Source: a virus. From it: a DNA stretch of 49,655 bases. Made by a program: the position numbers and the translations under genes. Below, in pieces: positions 9,140-19,743 of the stretch. Each line of letters starts with the position of its first letter. Position 1 is the stretch's first letter. Where the stretch lies: positions 1-49,655 of IMG/VR virus record IMGVR_UViG_3300009024_000021, one strand, 5' to 3'. The notes beneath the pieces were generated by a model. It saw only the letters and a program-made list of their open reading frames with translations. It searched no databases and was not told the origin of the DNA.

Positions 9140-12100
9140 ATGGCAGAATTTAAACTAGGTAGAATTAGATTTGTTTGGAAAAACAACTGGACTACCGGAA
9201 CAACATATTATAAAGATGACGTTGTCGCATTCGGAGGCAAAGTTTATATTTGCGTAGAAGGTCATGGCAGTGCAGCAGACTTTTTTACAGACTTAAACAT
9301 AGTTCCAAGTAAATGGAACTTAGTAAGTGACGGACAATCTTGGTTAGGTGAATGGGCGCATAGTACAGCATATGTAAATAACAACATTGTTAAATACGGC
9401 TCAAAGTTATACATTTGTCAAACTAATCATACTTCAAGTGTTGTAACTGGTACAGTAACTAAAGCGGTAGCTGTAGCTGTTAATACACAGTCTCCAGGCA
9501 ATAATGTTTATGTAATAGACGGAACTGAGTATCCTAGCATACAATTCCAGCATGGTAAGACATACGTGTTTACACAAGACAATGTTTCAAATGTTACACA
9601 TCCGTTCTTGTTTAGTGCAAGTAAAAATGGTACGCATAGTGGCGGTACTGAATATACAGTTGGTGTAAAGTATTATATAGATAACGTAGAAGTAGACGAT
9701 TCAACTGCATACATAGCTGCATTTGATGCTGCAACTAATAGAAAAATAACAATAGAACCTACATCATCTACTCCGGAAACATTGTATTACTATTGTTATA
9801 ACCATTCTAATATGTCAATTGACTCCGAAATTGATATTATTAACTACGGTATTGAAGCAGACTTAGGTAACTGGCAAACATTTGCCGAAGGCTTAGACTG
9901 GAAAGGTGACTGGAACGCAGGATACCAATATAGAAATAATGATTTTGTAAAGTATGGAGGAGCATCATATGTATGTAAGACTCCGCATACATCACAAGCA
10001 AATGGTCTTGAAGACGACCAAGCAAAATGGGAACTTTTAAATAAAGGTTTTGATTATAGATCAGAATGGACAGCAAGTAAAAAATATTTAGAAAACGATG
10101 TAGTACGTTATGGTGCAGGTCTTTGGATATCAATTAATAATCACACTAGTAGTTCAGCATTTAGTACAGACTCAGCAAATTGGGAAAAGTTTGTAGAAGG
10201 CTTCCAATTTGAAGATGTATGGACCTGGGAAGGAAGTTACCAAACAGGTGACGTAGTACGTTACGGTGGTAATCAATATATTGCAAAACGTGATAACACT
10301 GATAAGACTCCGTCTTTAGAAACAACTGACTGGGACTTGTTTTCAGAAGGATTAAGATTAATAGGTGATTGGGGCGCAGATAGTTCACAGTACGAGTACC
10401 AAGTTGGTGACGTAGTTAGACTAGGCGGCTTTACATATCGTTGTATTTTAGATCATCAAAACCAACAACCGCCAAGTGCATTGTACTGGGAAAGATTAAA
10501 TTCAGGATTTGAATGGAGAGGCGAATGGGTAGACGAGCAAGAATATTACCAAGGTGACGTAGTACGTTACGGTGATAGCTCATATGTTTGTTTACTTGGT
10601 CATATATCAGAAGGTGACGATTATTCATCTGATCAAGTTGGCGCAGCAGGTTCGCGTCCAGACTTAGCAGATAGTGGAGCATATTGGTCAGCACTAGCAA
10701 TAGGTACAGAACAATCTGTATTAACAACTAAAGGTGATTTAGTTTACTATAGCGGAGCAGCACCAACAAGATTACCAATTGGTAAAGATGGTCAGGTTTT
10801 ACAAGTTAATGCAAATTCATTACCAGAATGGGCATTTTTAGGATCATCAGAAGATGTTTATTATGTTGCAGAACATGGTAAAGATGAACCAGCTCCAATT
10901 TACGGACAGTCAATTGACAGGCCTTGGAAGTCTATTAGATATGCAGCTCAACAAGTTGAACTAGGTGCTAAAAGTCCAGAAGCAGCACAAATACTTGAAT
11001 TGAATAGAAAATTTATTCAACGTGAAATAGTTGAATGGACTGATTACCAAATTACAAATAATACTGCACCATTTACATCTAGCTTTAGTTACGAGTCTAG
11101 TAAGTGTGAAAGAGACATGGGTCTTATTGTTGATGCTATACTACATGATATAAAACATGGTGGCAATGTTCGTTCAAGAGAAGCAGCTTTATCATATGCA
11201 AATGAAACTGCAGGATCACCATACCTTACACAAAAAGCAGAAACTGTTGCAAGTATTAATTATGGATTATCTGTAATTACTAACGTACTTGCACAAACAG
11301 ATCCAAGTGTTAATTACCAAACAACAAACGGTGATAACTCAACAGCAATTGTTTCACAATATAAAAATGCAAACTTAATTGCAGAAGCTGTTAACACACA
11401 AGTTACAGAAAATATAAAAATTATTACTGATGCAATTACAGCAGGCAATGATACAAATATTCCTCCAAGAATTATTAATAACACATTAATTAAAGTATCA
11501 ACAGGAAGATATATTGAAGTACTTCCGATAATTGTTCCAGCAGAATGTTGTATTATAGGTGACGAACTTAGAGCCGTAACAGTTGAACCAAGAACAGCTT
11601 TAAACTCTACACTAACTCCAACAGGCGATTTCAAGTATACATTTAAAGGACTTGAAAGAATGACAGGAATTGTTGGTGATATTGTAACTGGTCAAACAGT
11701 CACAGCAACATCAGGAAATAGCCAAGCACAATCACAAGTATGGCCATATGCTGAAACAACAGTAGTAGGTCCAGAAGTAACACGTTTGGCAAGATCAGTA
11801 AGTGACAGAATTAATGTCGGACTAGGTGAAAAGAGAAATGGTAACTTACCAGTATTCCATGATATGTCTGATACAAGTGCAGGTCGTGCAAGAGACTTAG
11901 TTCTAAAAAACAAAGCGTTTATCCAACAAGAAGTTATTGGATACATTGCCGACACATATCCAAACTTAGACTATAGCAGAACTAAATGTAAACAGGATGT
12001 TGGTCTTATACTTGATAGTATTGCATATGATTTAACATACGGCGGTAACTGGATGAGCGAAACAGCAGGTCTTGCTTATTACAATGGTGCAAGCGGAGTA

Positions 12101-15100
12101 TTACAAATTGATAGTACTGAGAGTGCAGCAACTATTGCGGCATACGGTATAATGAAATCAACAGCACAAACAGTTTCAAGAGACATAGCTGTAACTCCAA
12201 CATACCAATCAACTACAGCACAAGTAAGCGGTATCCCAGGCGATGCAGCTGATGCAACTACAATAGGTAGCTTGTTTGACGACATTATTGACATTGTTGA
12301 TAACGGACCGTCAAGCTCAAGTATTACATATCCTGTAGTAACAGGCGCAGCAGCTGGATTACAATCAGCGGCAACTACACTAGCAAGTAAGAAAACTGAA
12401 ATTGGTGAAAAGACTATCGACTTTATTAATAATAACTTTGGTAGTTTTAAATATAACAGTGCTGTTTGTAGAAGAGATTTAACAAATATCATTACTGATG
12501 TTACATTTGATGCAGCATTTGGAACTAACTATAACGGTGTTTATAACGGTATTTCATATACTAGACCAATTAATGCTTATAACTTAGCAAACCAAAGAGT
12601 TGAAACTATTGGTGCTATTAGACAAGCTAGAGATTCAGTATTAGCTCTTACTAGCGATTCAACAGCAATAACTAGAATTCGTACATCAATGAATGAAATT
12701 GTTGATATTATTAACAATAATACTGGCCCAGCTGTACCAGGCGACGGAGTAGCAAATGCACTAACTTTCCCAAGTCCAGCAGGAGTTGATCAAAACAAAG
12801 TTGACGCAAAAGATAACTTAGTAGCAAACAGAGATTTTATTAAAGCAGATGTTGTTGCATATGTTAATAATAATACTCCGCCAGCAGGATACGACGAAGC
12901 AAAATGTGCTAGAGACGTAGGCTATATTGTTGACGCAATGTGTTACGATGTGCTATACGGTGGCACAATGGCTGCAACAAGAATAACAGAATCATACTTT
13001 GGAATATTTGGTGCAATTTATCCAGATGGACAAGTAAGTGAAACTGTAGCAGCATACGGACATTTAAGTACACTAATGGGACTAATTGCACAAGAAACAT
13101 CAGTTACAGCACAATCAGGAAATAGTGAAGTTCAAACTACACTAGGTACTCCTGCAAGTGGTACTGAAGCAAGTTCAATAGCAGCAGGAATGACTATTAT
13201 TACAGATGCACTTACAGCAGGTAATACTGATAGTGTGCCTACTGTTGTATATCCTAGTGTTACTGGAGCATCGGTATCTATACAATCAGATATTACAGAC
13301 ATTAATACAGCTAGACCAGCAACGATATTAAGTACTATACAGTTTATTACTAATACATATAATGACTTCAAATATGATCATGCTAAGTGTACACGAGACC
13401 TTGGATTAATCATTGATGCAGCTGCATATGATTGGCAACTAGGTACTAACTATGCTAGTTTAATAACAGCATTAAGTTACTTAAGAGCTCCGTCAAACAA
13501 AGTAGTAGGCGACCAAAAAACAGCAACTATTGCAGCAAACGAATTTGCAAAAACACTTGCTGTAGCTAACGTAAACAGTGAAGCAGGCGCAATTACTGGA
13601 ATTAACACAACTTGGGAAATAGTACAAGATACATTATTTGCAGGTGCAGCTGAAGGTGGAAATAGAAAAGTAGCCGACCAAGAAGTGTTTAATGCTATAC
13701 GTCAACTTGAAATGAACAAAGATTTTATTGCAGACGAAGTTGTTGCTTATGTGAATGATTACTTTAGTGACACTATTACAGCAACATCAGTAGTAACTGG
13801 TGGTTCAGCAGGTGGAACAAATTCTAATAGATTAACAATTACTTCAACAGCTTGGTTAGATGAAGGCATGGAAGTTAAGTTAACTAATACAAACAGTATT
13901 TTAGAAAACTCTGGATTGTTTATTCCTAATCAAAAGTATTATGTAAAAGAAATAATTAATGGTACATCATTTACTGTGTCAAATAGTGCAAACGGTTCAG
14001 AAGTAGCTGTAGATAACCCATGGAGCGGATCAATTAAAATTGAGAAAGCATATGTTTACAGCGAAGCAATTTGTAAACGTGATATTAAAGAATATATTAA
14101 TGCAATGAAATGGGACCTTGAATGGGCACAAACATGGAAACGTCAATATAAAATTGGTAATGTAGAAAATGCACTAACATTTTATAGACCAGCAAGTTAT
14201 AAAACAAGATTAGCTGCAAGATTTTATGTAAACAGTATTATAGGATCACAAGAAGAAGATTTCTATTACTTACGTAATGGTACAGGTATAAGACTTCAGT
14301 CAATGAAAGGACTGAAGGGCGACTTAGGACCAGCAAACTCGTTTGGTACACAAAGACCAACCGCAGGAGCATATTGTTCATTAGATCCAGGTTGGGGTCC
14401 AGATGATCAACGTGTATGGATTACAGCACGTTCACCATACGTACAAAACTGTACAACATTTGGTTTTGCAGCAACAGGACAGCGTATTGACGGTGCATTA
14501 CATAACGGCGGCAATGATTCAATTGTTAGTAATGACTTTACACAAGTTATATCAGACGGTATCGGAGCACACATTCTTAACAATGGTAGAGCAGAGCTTG
14601 TGTCAGTATTTACATATTACTCACACATAGGCTACCTAGCAGAAACAGGTGGAAGAGTACGTGCAACTAACGGTAATAACTCATATGGTAAATTTGGTTC
14701 GTCAGCAGAAGGTGTTGATCCAACAGAAGTTCCAGTAACAGCAGTTATTGATAACTCGACACAATATAGTGCAACTATATCAGGTCTTAATACAAACAAT
14801 AATGAACTATTAAATATTGAATTAAGTCATGCAGGTAATGAATATACCGAAGCATTAATTGAAGTATTTGGCCCAGGAGATAACGAAGTAGTAGTAGCAG
14901 ACGAATTTAGAGATGGAGCAATGTTCCAAACTCGTGTTATTGAAACTACACCGGATACAGCAGGTGGTACAGGATATACATTAGTATCAAACGTTGCACA
15001 ATCAGGTTCTTCAACATATATTGACCTTTCGTCAACAGATGGTAATGTAAGTTCAGCTTATGTTGGTATGAGACTTCAAGTTATTGGTGGTGCTGGTATA

Positions 15101-17512
15101 GGATTATTTGGTATTATTGACTCGTACGATGCAGGTACAAAACGTGCAAGCATTACTAAAGTATCAGATGGTACAGCAGGTTGGGATCACGTTGTTCCAG
15201 GAACAACATTTGCTGCTCCTAACTCAACATCAACATATCAAATTGAGCCACAAGCGGCATTTACTGCTCCACCACAATCGAATACACAAAGATCGTTGGC
15301 AGGTGCATTAGTAGCAAATAAATCAATATTTGCAGAAACTTCAGCAGAGTATACAGCATTAGCAACCACTACTGAATCAGACGGTACTGGCGTAACTTTT
15401 GATGTTACTAGAAATGGCGAAAAATACTATGTTACTTTAAACGGTGCAGGGACAGGTTATACTAGACTTGATACTGTAGTGATACCAGGAACATCGTTAA
15501 ATGGCACATTAGTTGATAATGATATTACTGTTACAATTACAACAGTTAATTCATCCACTGGTGCGGTTGTAGACTTTGACTTTACTGGAATTGGACGAAA
15601 AGGATTGTTTATTACAATTCCAACTAGCGGCACAGGCGGCGCAAAAAGTATTGACGGCATTACTTGGACAGCAGAAACATTACCAAGTCCAGGTGCAGGT
15701 TTTTACGATGCAATAGCAACTGGATTAGTAGATGACGGATCCAGTGTTTATAAAGCAAGTGCTGTAGTAACAGTTTGTAATAATTCAAATGTAGTAGCAT
15801 ACAGTGTAGACGGCGATGCGTGGACTGGAACAACTTTACCAAACGGACTTGCTGCAGCTGGTAGCAAGAGCATTGCATATGGTAATGTCGGAGTAAACGA
15901 TAATAGATTTATTGTAAGTAGTGTAGGCGATAGAGATATTGCTTACAGTCAAGATGCTGGCCAAACATGGGCAGTATCTAGTAACGCACTTCCGTCAACT
16001 GGATTTAATTTATTAACATACGGTAAAGGGCTATTTGTTGCACTAAAAACTGGAACTAATACAACATCATTTAGTGCAGACGGTGTTACATGGAGTGCAG
16101 GCGCTGGCTTATCTACAGATACATGGACTGATATAGTTTGGGGTAACGGTAGATTTGTTGCAATTGCAGCAAGTGGAACAAAAGCAGCATTTAGTTTAGA
16201 TGGTCAAAATTGGACTGATGCTACATTACCAACAGTTGGTGCTCCACGTAATATTGCATACGGACAAGGTGTATTTGTTGTTACATTCCAAGATGACGCA
16301 GATACTATTGCATATTCAGAAAATGGAATACAATGGTCAACTAAAACTATAACAGCAAATGGAAGTTCGGGTTACGGTGCAGTTGCATTTGGTAATCCAG
16401 GACAAGATGGTAAGTTTGTATGTCATACATATGACAGTACTTCAGTAGTTGAAGAAGTTAAGATTGGTGCAAAAGCAAGAGGAAGAGCAGCTATTGCAAA
16501 CCAAAAACTATTCCAAATTAACATTGAGGAACCAGGAAGCGGATACACTAGTGCTCCAACACTTACAATTACTGATCCAAACAACATTACAGATGTTGAA
16601 TTACAAGTTAGAATCGGTAACGGTGCAATAGCAAATCCAACATTTAATAATAGAGGAACAAGTTTTACAACAGCTACGGCAACTGTAAATGCAGAAAACA
16701 GTAACGGTAAAGCAGACTTCTTCCAAAACGGAGCATTTATTGCTGTTAAGAGATTAACATCAACACCGGTTCCAGGATCAAACGTTGTAATTGCTGGAAT
16801 ACCTAACAAGTTCTTTAAACTTGTTAGTACTGTAAGTTTAATTGGTACTAACGATGGTTCTAAGAAAGGATTCTTACAAGTTAGTCCTTCATTAACAATT
16901 AGTGAAGCACCAGCAAATGAAGCAAGTGTATCAAAACGTATTAGATTTAGTCAGGTACGTTTAACAGGACATGACTTCTTAGACATTGGTACAGGCAACT
17001 TTGCAGATACTAACTATCCAGGAACTCCAGTTAATGCTCCAGTACAAAGTCAAGAAACAAACGACTTTGACGGAGGTAGAGTATTCTACACAGCAACTGA
17101 CCAAGATGGTAACTTTAGAGTAGGTGCATTGTTTAGTATTGAACAGGCAACAGGTGTTGCAACACTTGATGCTGATGCATTTAACATTGCAGGACTACAA
17201 GAACTATCACTAGGTGAAGTTACACTAGGTGGTAACTCAGCAAGTATTACAGAATTTAGTACAGACCCGTTCTTTACAGCAAATTCAGATACAGTAGTTC
17301 CAACACAACGAGCTGTAAAAGCGTATATTGAGGCTCAAATTGGTGGTGGTGGTGCATCATTGAACGTGAACTCAGTAACAGCAGGCGACATATTTATTAA
17401 CACCAATCAGATAACAACGGTGTCTGGAGAAACGATAAATATCAAAGCAAACGTTAACTTTAGTGGAAGTGTTCTTGGCTTACCACTAGCATATAATTAC
17501 ATGTTAAGATAA
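9140..17512 (+). CDS. Giant tail-fibre / adhesin (2790 aa) with inserted cupredoxin-like domain
   Basis: This is a longer paralogue of the 3579 product. It also starts with seven CBM5/12-like W..Y..GD.V.YGG repeats (9180-10640). Between repeats 2 and 3 lies a cupredoxin-like domain (residues about 108-230) with type-1 copper ligand spacing: H154 in THPF, then C219, H222 and M225 in CYNHSNM. Residues about 615-1690 carry six degenerate helical repeats, each with a K-C-x-R-D-[VL]-G-x-I-[VIL]-D core. Next come the GWGPDDQRVW region, a BNR/Asp-box-like propeller with S-x-D-G-x-x-W blades (about 15640-16400), and the shared C-terminal GHDFLDIGTG / PTQRAVKAY module. It is the largest product in the window and probably trimeric. 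Host attachment is inferred. Confidence 0.75.
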   Translation: MAEFKLGRIRFVWKNNWTTGTTYYKDDVVAFGGKVYICVEGHGSAADFFTDLNIVPSKWNLVSDGQSWLGEWAHSTAYVNNNIVKYGSKLYICQTNHTSSVVTGTVTKAVAVAVNTQSPGNNVYVIDGTEYPSIQFQHGKTYVFTQDNVSNVTHPFLFSASKNGTHSGGTEYTVGVKYYIDNVEVDDSTAYIAAFDAATNRKITIEPTSSTPETLYYYCYNHSNMSIDSEIDIINYGIEADLGNWQTFAEGLDWKGDWNAGYQYRNNDFVKYGGASYVCKTPHTSQANGLEDDQAKWELLNKGFDYRSEWTASKKYLENDVVRYGAGLWISINNHTSSSAFSTDSANWEKFVEGFQFEDVWTWEGSYQTGDVVRYGGNQYIAKRDNTDKTPSLETTDWDLFSEGLRLIGDWGADSSQYEYQVGDVVRLGGFTYRCILDHQNQQPPSALYWERLNSGFEWRGEWVDEQEYYQGDVVRYGDSSYVCLLGHISEGDDYSSDQVGAAGSRPDLADSGAYWSALAIGTEQSVLTTKGDLVYYSGAAPTRLPIGKDGQVLQVNANSLPEWAFLGSSEDVYYVAEHGKDEPAPIYGQSIDRPWKSIRYAAQQVELGAKSPEAAQILELNRKFIQREIVEWTDYQITNNTAPFTSSFSYESSKCERDMGLIVDAILHDIKHGGNVRSREAALSYANETAGSPYLTQKAETVASINYGLSVITNVLAQTDPSVNYQTTNGDNSTAIVSQYKNANLIAEAVNTQVTENIKIITDAITAGNDTNIPPRIINNTLIKVSTGRYIEVLPIIVPAECCIIGDELRAVTVEPRTALNSTLTPTGDFKYTFKGLERMTGIVGDIVTGQTVTATSGNSQAQSQVWPYAETTVVGPEVTRLARSVSDRINVGLGEKRNGNLPVFHDMSDTSAGRARDLVLKNKAFIQQEVIGYIADTYPNLDYSRTKCKQDVGLILDSIAYDLTYGGNWMSETAGLAYYNGASGVLQIDSTESAATIAAYGIMKSTAQTVSRDIAVTPTYQSTTAQVSGIPGDAADATTIGSLFDDIIDIVDNGPSSSSITYPVVTGAAAGLQSAATTLASKKTEIGEKTIDFINNNFGSFKYNSAVCRRDLTNIITDVTFDAAFGTNYNGVYNGISYTRPINAYNLANQRVETIGAIRQARDSVLALTSDSTAITRIRTSMNEIVDIINNNTGPAVPGDGVANALTFPSPAGVDQNKVDAKDNLVANRDFIKADVVAYVNNNTPPAGYDEAKCARDVGYIVDAMCYDVLYGGTMAATRITESYFGIFGAIYPDGQVSETVAAYGHLSTLMGLIAQETSVTAQSGNSEVQTTLGTPASGTEASSIAAGMTIITDALTAGNTDSVPTVVYPSVTGASVSIQSDITDINTARPATILSTIQFITNTYNDFKYDHAKCTRDLGLIIDAAAYDWQLGTNYASLITALSYLRAPSNKVVGDQKTATIAANEFAKTLAVANVNSEAGAITGINTTWEIVQDTLFAGAAEGGNRKVADQEVFNAIRQLEMNKDFIADEVVAYVNDYFSDTITATSVVTGGSAGGTNSNRLTITSTAWLDEGMEVKLTNTNSILENSGLFIPNQKYYVKEIINGTSFTVSNSANGSEVAVDNPWSGSIKIEKAYVYSEAICKRDIKEYINAMKWDLEWAQTWKRQYKIGNVENALTFYRPASYKTRLAARFYVNSIIGSQEEDFYYLRNGTGIRLQSMKGLKGDLGPANSFGTQRPTAGAYCSLDPGWGPDDQRVWITARSPYVQNCTTFGFAATGQRIDGALHNGGNDSIVSNDFTQVISDGIGAHILNNGRAELVSVFTYYSHIGYLAETGGRVRATNGNNSYGKFGSSAEGVDPTEVPVTAVIDNSTQYSATISGLNTNNNELLNIELSHAGNEYTEALIEVFGPGDNEVVVADEFRDGAMFQTRVIETTPDTAGGTGYTLVSNVAQSGSSTYIDLSSTDGNVSSAYVGMRLQVIGGAGIGLFGIIDSYDAGTKRASITKVSDGTAGWDHVVPGTTFAAPNSTSTYQIEPQAAFTAPPQSNTQRSLAGALVANKSIFAETSAEYTALATTTESDGTGVTFDVTRNGEKYYVTLNGAGTGYTRLDTVVIPGTSLNGTLVDNDITVTITTVNSSTGAVVDFDFTGIGRKGLFITIPTSGTGGAKSIDGITWTAETLPSPGAGFYDAIATGLVDDGSSVYKASAVVTVCNNSNVVAYSVDGDAWTGTTLPNGLAAAGSKSIAYGNVGVNDNRFIVSSVGDRDIAYSQDAGQTWAVSSNALPSTGFNLLTYGKGLFVALKTGTNTTSFSADGVTWSAGAGLSTDTWTDIVWGNGRFVAIAASGTKAAFSLDGQNWTDATLPTVGAPRNIAYGQGVFVVTFQDDADTIAYSENGIQWSTKTITANGSSGYGAVAFGNPGQDGKFVCHTYDSTSVVEEVKIGAKARGRAAIANQKLFQINIEEPGSGYTSAPTLTITDPNNITDVELQVRIGNGAIANPTFNNRGTSFTTATATVNAENSNGKADFFQNGAFIAVKRLTSTPVPGSNVVIAGIPNKFFKLVSTVSLIGTNDGSKKGFLQVSPSLTISEAPANEASVSKRIRFSQVRLTGHDFLDIGTGNFADTNYPGTPVNAPVQSQETNDFDGGRVFYTATDQDGNFRVGALFSIEQATGVATLDADAFNIAGLQELSLGEVTLGGNSASITEFSTDPFFTANSDTVVPTQRAVKAYIEAQIGGGGASLNVNSVTAGDIFINTNQITTVSGETINIKANVNFSGSVLGLPLAYNYMLR
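10984..14200 (+). repeat. Six degenerate Cys-containing helical repeats inside the 9140 protein
   Basis: Cores of the type KC-x-RD-x-G-x-I-x-D start near 11104, 11987, 12463, 12902, 13385 and 14070. Each is preceded by an N-x-x-F-I-x-x-E-[VI]-[VI]-x-[YF] helix and followed by YGG or GTN. The 3579 paralogue retains only a degenerate copy without the Cys (near 5520-5690), so repeat gain explains much of the size difference. Confidence 0.65.
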
Positions 17513-17529
17513 CATTAGGAGAAATAAAA

Positions 17530-17850
17530 ATGGCAACAGGAATTTTAGGAACAGCAGATTTAAGTGCTAATACAGATACAACTGTATACACGGTACCTGC
17601 TAATACATTTTCAGTAGTAACTGTAAGTGTATCAAATAGATCAGCAAATAACAGAGCTGTTCGTGTAGCATTAGCTGCTTCAGGAACACCAGGTAATGCA
17701 GAGTACATTGAATTTGACTCACAATTAATTGGTAACGGTGTGCTTGAAAGAGGCGGCATTGTTATTGATGCGGCTAAAAATATTGTATGTAGATGCGATA
17801 GTACAGACGTAAGTGTTGTAGTATACGGTATCGAAACTTCAACAGTTTAA
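17530..17850 (+). CDS. Small beta-rich virion protein, unknown
   Basis: The protein has 106 residues and opens MATGILGTADLSANTDTTVY. It is predicted to be all-beta from alternating hydrophobic/Thr stretches (TVYTVPANTFSVVTVSVSN). A good AGGAG ribosome site lies 9 bases before ATG 17530, and the gene is 17 bases after the giant fibre stop. It resembles the 109-aa product at 2828 in size and composition, and both sit next to fibre genes. The likely role is a fibre- or baseplate-associated beta-sandwich. No enzyme motif is visible. Confidence 0.6.
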   Translation: MATGILGTADLSANTDTTVYTVPANTFSVVTVSVSNRSANNRAVRVALAASGTPGNAEYIEFDSQLIGNGVLERGGIVIDAAKNIVCRCDSTDVSVVVYGIETSTV

Positions 17851-17862
17851 GGGAGAATAGTA

Positions 17863-18774
17863 ATGCGTAGAATAACAACAGGTGTACAGGGTGGACCAGT
17901 TTTAGGTACATTTACAGCAAAAGAGAATAACTTGCAAACTATTGAAGACAATGTCGATATGGTGTTTGACCCTAACGGACTCGGTGAAGTTAAATCTGCG
18001 AAACATATTCAACTAAACGCTGAAAAAACTTTAAAATTAGCCGATAGTGCAAGTAGTAATTATGCGGGACTTAAATCGCCTACTACATTAGGTGGCAGTT
18101 ATACATTAACTATGCCAACAGCATTACCATCGCAGAATGGGTATGCGATAACAAGTGATACTTCAGGTAACTTATCATTTGGTGATATTAGTTTTGAAAC
18201 AACAAACCAAACAGGAGATTCGGGCACTTATTACGTTGCCATAATGGATGATGCCGATGCAGGTGATGGTAGTGTTACAGGACTAAACTATAGTGCTGGA
18301 AAATTATCGTTTGTTCCATCAAGTGGTATGTTGTCAACAACAGCAATTACTACAACTGGTAATAGCAGTTTAGGTGGTACTACAACAGTAAGCAGTATTG
18401 ACTGTAATGGTGGCTCTATCGATGGTACAACAATAGGTGGTGCGACTAGAGCTAACGGTAGTTTTAGTACAATGACAGCAACTAGTATTGTAGAGGATTC
18501 AAGTATCACTCTTAAAGAAAATGTTAATCCTATTACTGATGCACTACAAAGTGTATTACAATTATCAGGTGTTACATATGATCGTAAAGACGGAAGTACA
18601 AAACACGAAGCAGGCTTAATTGCTGAAGATGTGTATAACGTACTACCAAATCTAGTTAAACTAGATGATGCTGGTAAACCACTTGGTATTAACTACACCA
18701 AACTTACAGCATACTTAATTGAGTCTGTTAAATCATTAACAAACGAAATTGCTGAATTAAAAAAAAGTAAATAG
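17863..18774 (+). CDS. Tail fibre with C-terminal S74 intramolecular chaperone
   Basis: The product has 303 residues. Residues 1-205 are Gly/Ser/Thr-rich fibre sequence. From about residue 212 the protein matches the peptidase S74 / endosialidase chaperone family: S213-S-I-T-L-K218-E-N-V gives the Ser/Lys pair of the usual S-D-x-R-x-K-x-N-I signature, followed by GLIAEDV and a C-terminal coiled coil (YLIESVKSLTNEIAELKKSK). In this family the chaperone helps trimerise the beta-helical fibre and then cuts itself off at the Ser. The usual Asp after the Ser is Ser here, so cleavage efficiency is uncertain. Ribosome site GGGAG precedes ATG 17863. The gene ends in TAG, in frame with the next gene four codons later. 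Confidence 0.8.
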   Translation: MRRITTGVQGGPVLGTFTAKENNLQTIEDNVDMVFDPNGLGEVKSAKHIQLNAEKTLKLADSASSNYAGLKSPTTLGGSYTLTMPTALPSQNGYAITSDTSGNLSFGDISFETTNQTGDSGTYYVAIMDDADAGDGSVTGLNYSAGKLSFVPSSGMLSTTAITTTGNSSLGGTTTVSSIDCNGGSIDGTTIGGATRANGSFSTMTATSIVEDSSITLKENVNPITDALQSVLQLSGVTYDRKDGSTKHEAGLIAEDVYNVLPNLVKLDDAGKPLGINYTKLTAYLIESVKSLTNEIAELKKSK

Positions 18775-18786
18775 GGAGCAAGCCTA

Positions 18787-19740
18787 GTGGCAACGTTAAA
18801 AAATACAACAATAAACTCAACCGGAAATATAAATCTTCCGTCGGGTACAACCGCACAGCGTCCTTCGACACCGGCAGACGGTGATATGAGATATAATACT
18901 GACCTAGGTTATGCAGAATATTATTTCAAAGGATTTTGGGCAGATGTTAGAACCGGACAGGGTGCATTTATGCGTAGGAATTGTGTTGTACAACTAGATG
19001 CCACACTACCAGAATCATATCCAGGTAGCGGAACAGTATGGTATGATTTATCAGGTAATGCAAATAATTTTAATATAAATGCTAGTGCTTACAACGCCAG
19101 TGTTAATGGAACAGGTTCTAATATAAACAGTACTACAACTACACTTGCTGGTAATAGTTACGGTGTTGACGGATATATGGATTTTAATGGTAGTTATGGT
19201 CAAGCTAAAAACGCATCTGATATAAGTTTATCAGGAGACGTTACTTACTATTGTGTGTCTAGAGTAAAAACTAGTACAGCTGAGTGGCGAACACTTACAA
19301 GGAGTTACAATGCCGACCATCATGTAATTATACAAAGTGGTGCTAACGATGTTGGTATGTACGATAACGACGGCTCAGGCTTTATAGATAGCGGCATAAA
19401 TCAAAACACACAATTTCCTTGTTACAGTAACGATCAGTATACTAGTGGCGGCAACACTCAAAGAATGTTTGCTGTATATGCATGGAGTTGGAGTAATGAT
19501 GATAATCCGACATATAAATGTTTTATTAATGGTTACCTTGCAGGAACAATATCAAATTCAAACGCACGATACAATAGGGGATTTGGATCAATTGGTGGAT
19601 ATCACAACGGTAACTCTAGCGTAAATAGTGGATCGCAGCATTGGGGAGATATAAAATTCTTTTCAGCACACGCCGATAGACATACTGATGAAGAAATTAG
19701 AAGTAATACAGCTTCGCTAAGACATAGATTTGGGATATAA
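18787..19740 (+). CDS. Tail fibre with LamG/concanavalin-like lectin domain
   Basis: The 317-residue protein starts at GTG 18787 behind AGGGAG (18773-18778). The N-terminal 60 residues (MATLKNTTINSTGNINLPSG, then QRPS..GDMRYN) form an attachment module shared with the next two genes and with the end of the 1-2821 fibre. From about residue 65 the pattern V-Q-L-D-A, W-Y-D-L-S-G-N-x-N-x-F and Y-M-D-F-N-G is that of LamG/ConA-like jelly-roll lectins common in phage fibres. A sugar-binding receptor tip is inferred. It lies in an unbroken run of fibre genes, 3 bases before the next ATG. Confidence 0.7.
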   Translation: MATLKNTTINSTGNINLPSGTTAQRPSTPADGDMRYNTDLGYAEYYFKGFWADVRTGQGAFMRRNCVVQLDATLPESYPGSGTVWYDLSGNANNFNINASAYNASVNGTGSNINSTTTTLAGNSYGVDGYMDFNGSYGQAKNASDISLSGDVTYYCVSRVKTSTAEWRTLTRSYNADHHVIIQSGANDVGMYDNDGSGFIDSGINQNTQFPCYSNDQYTSGGNTQRMFAVYAWSWSNDDNPTYKCFINGYLAGTISNSNARYNRGFGSIGGYHNGNSSVNSGSQHWGDIKFFSAHADRHTDEEIRSNTASLRHRFGI

Positions 19741-19743
19741 AAC

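Noticed and set aside
9840-13400. Several - strand frames of 60-137 codons opposite the giant adhesin
   Set aside because: Low-complexity Leu/Gln/His or Val/Ser/Ala products typical of shadow frames of AT-rich repeats; the + frame is continuous and has recognisable domains.
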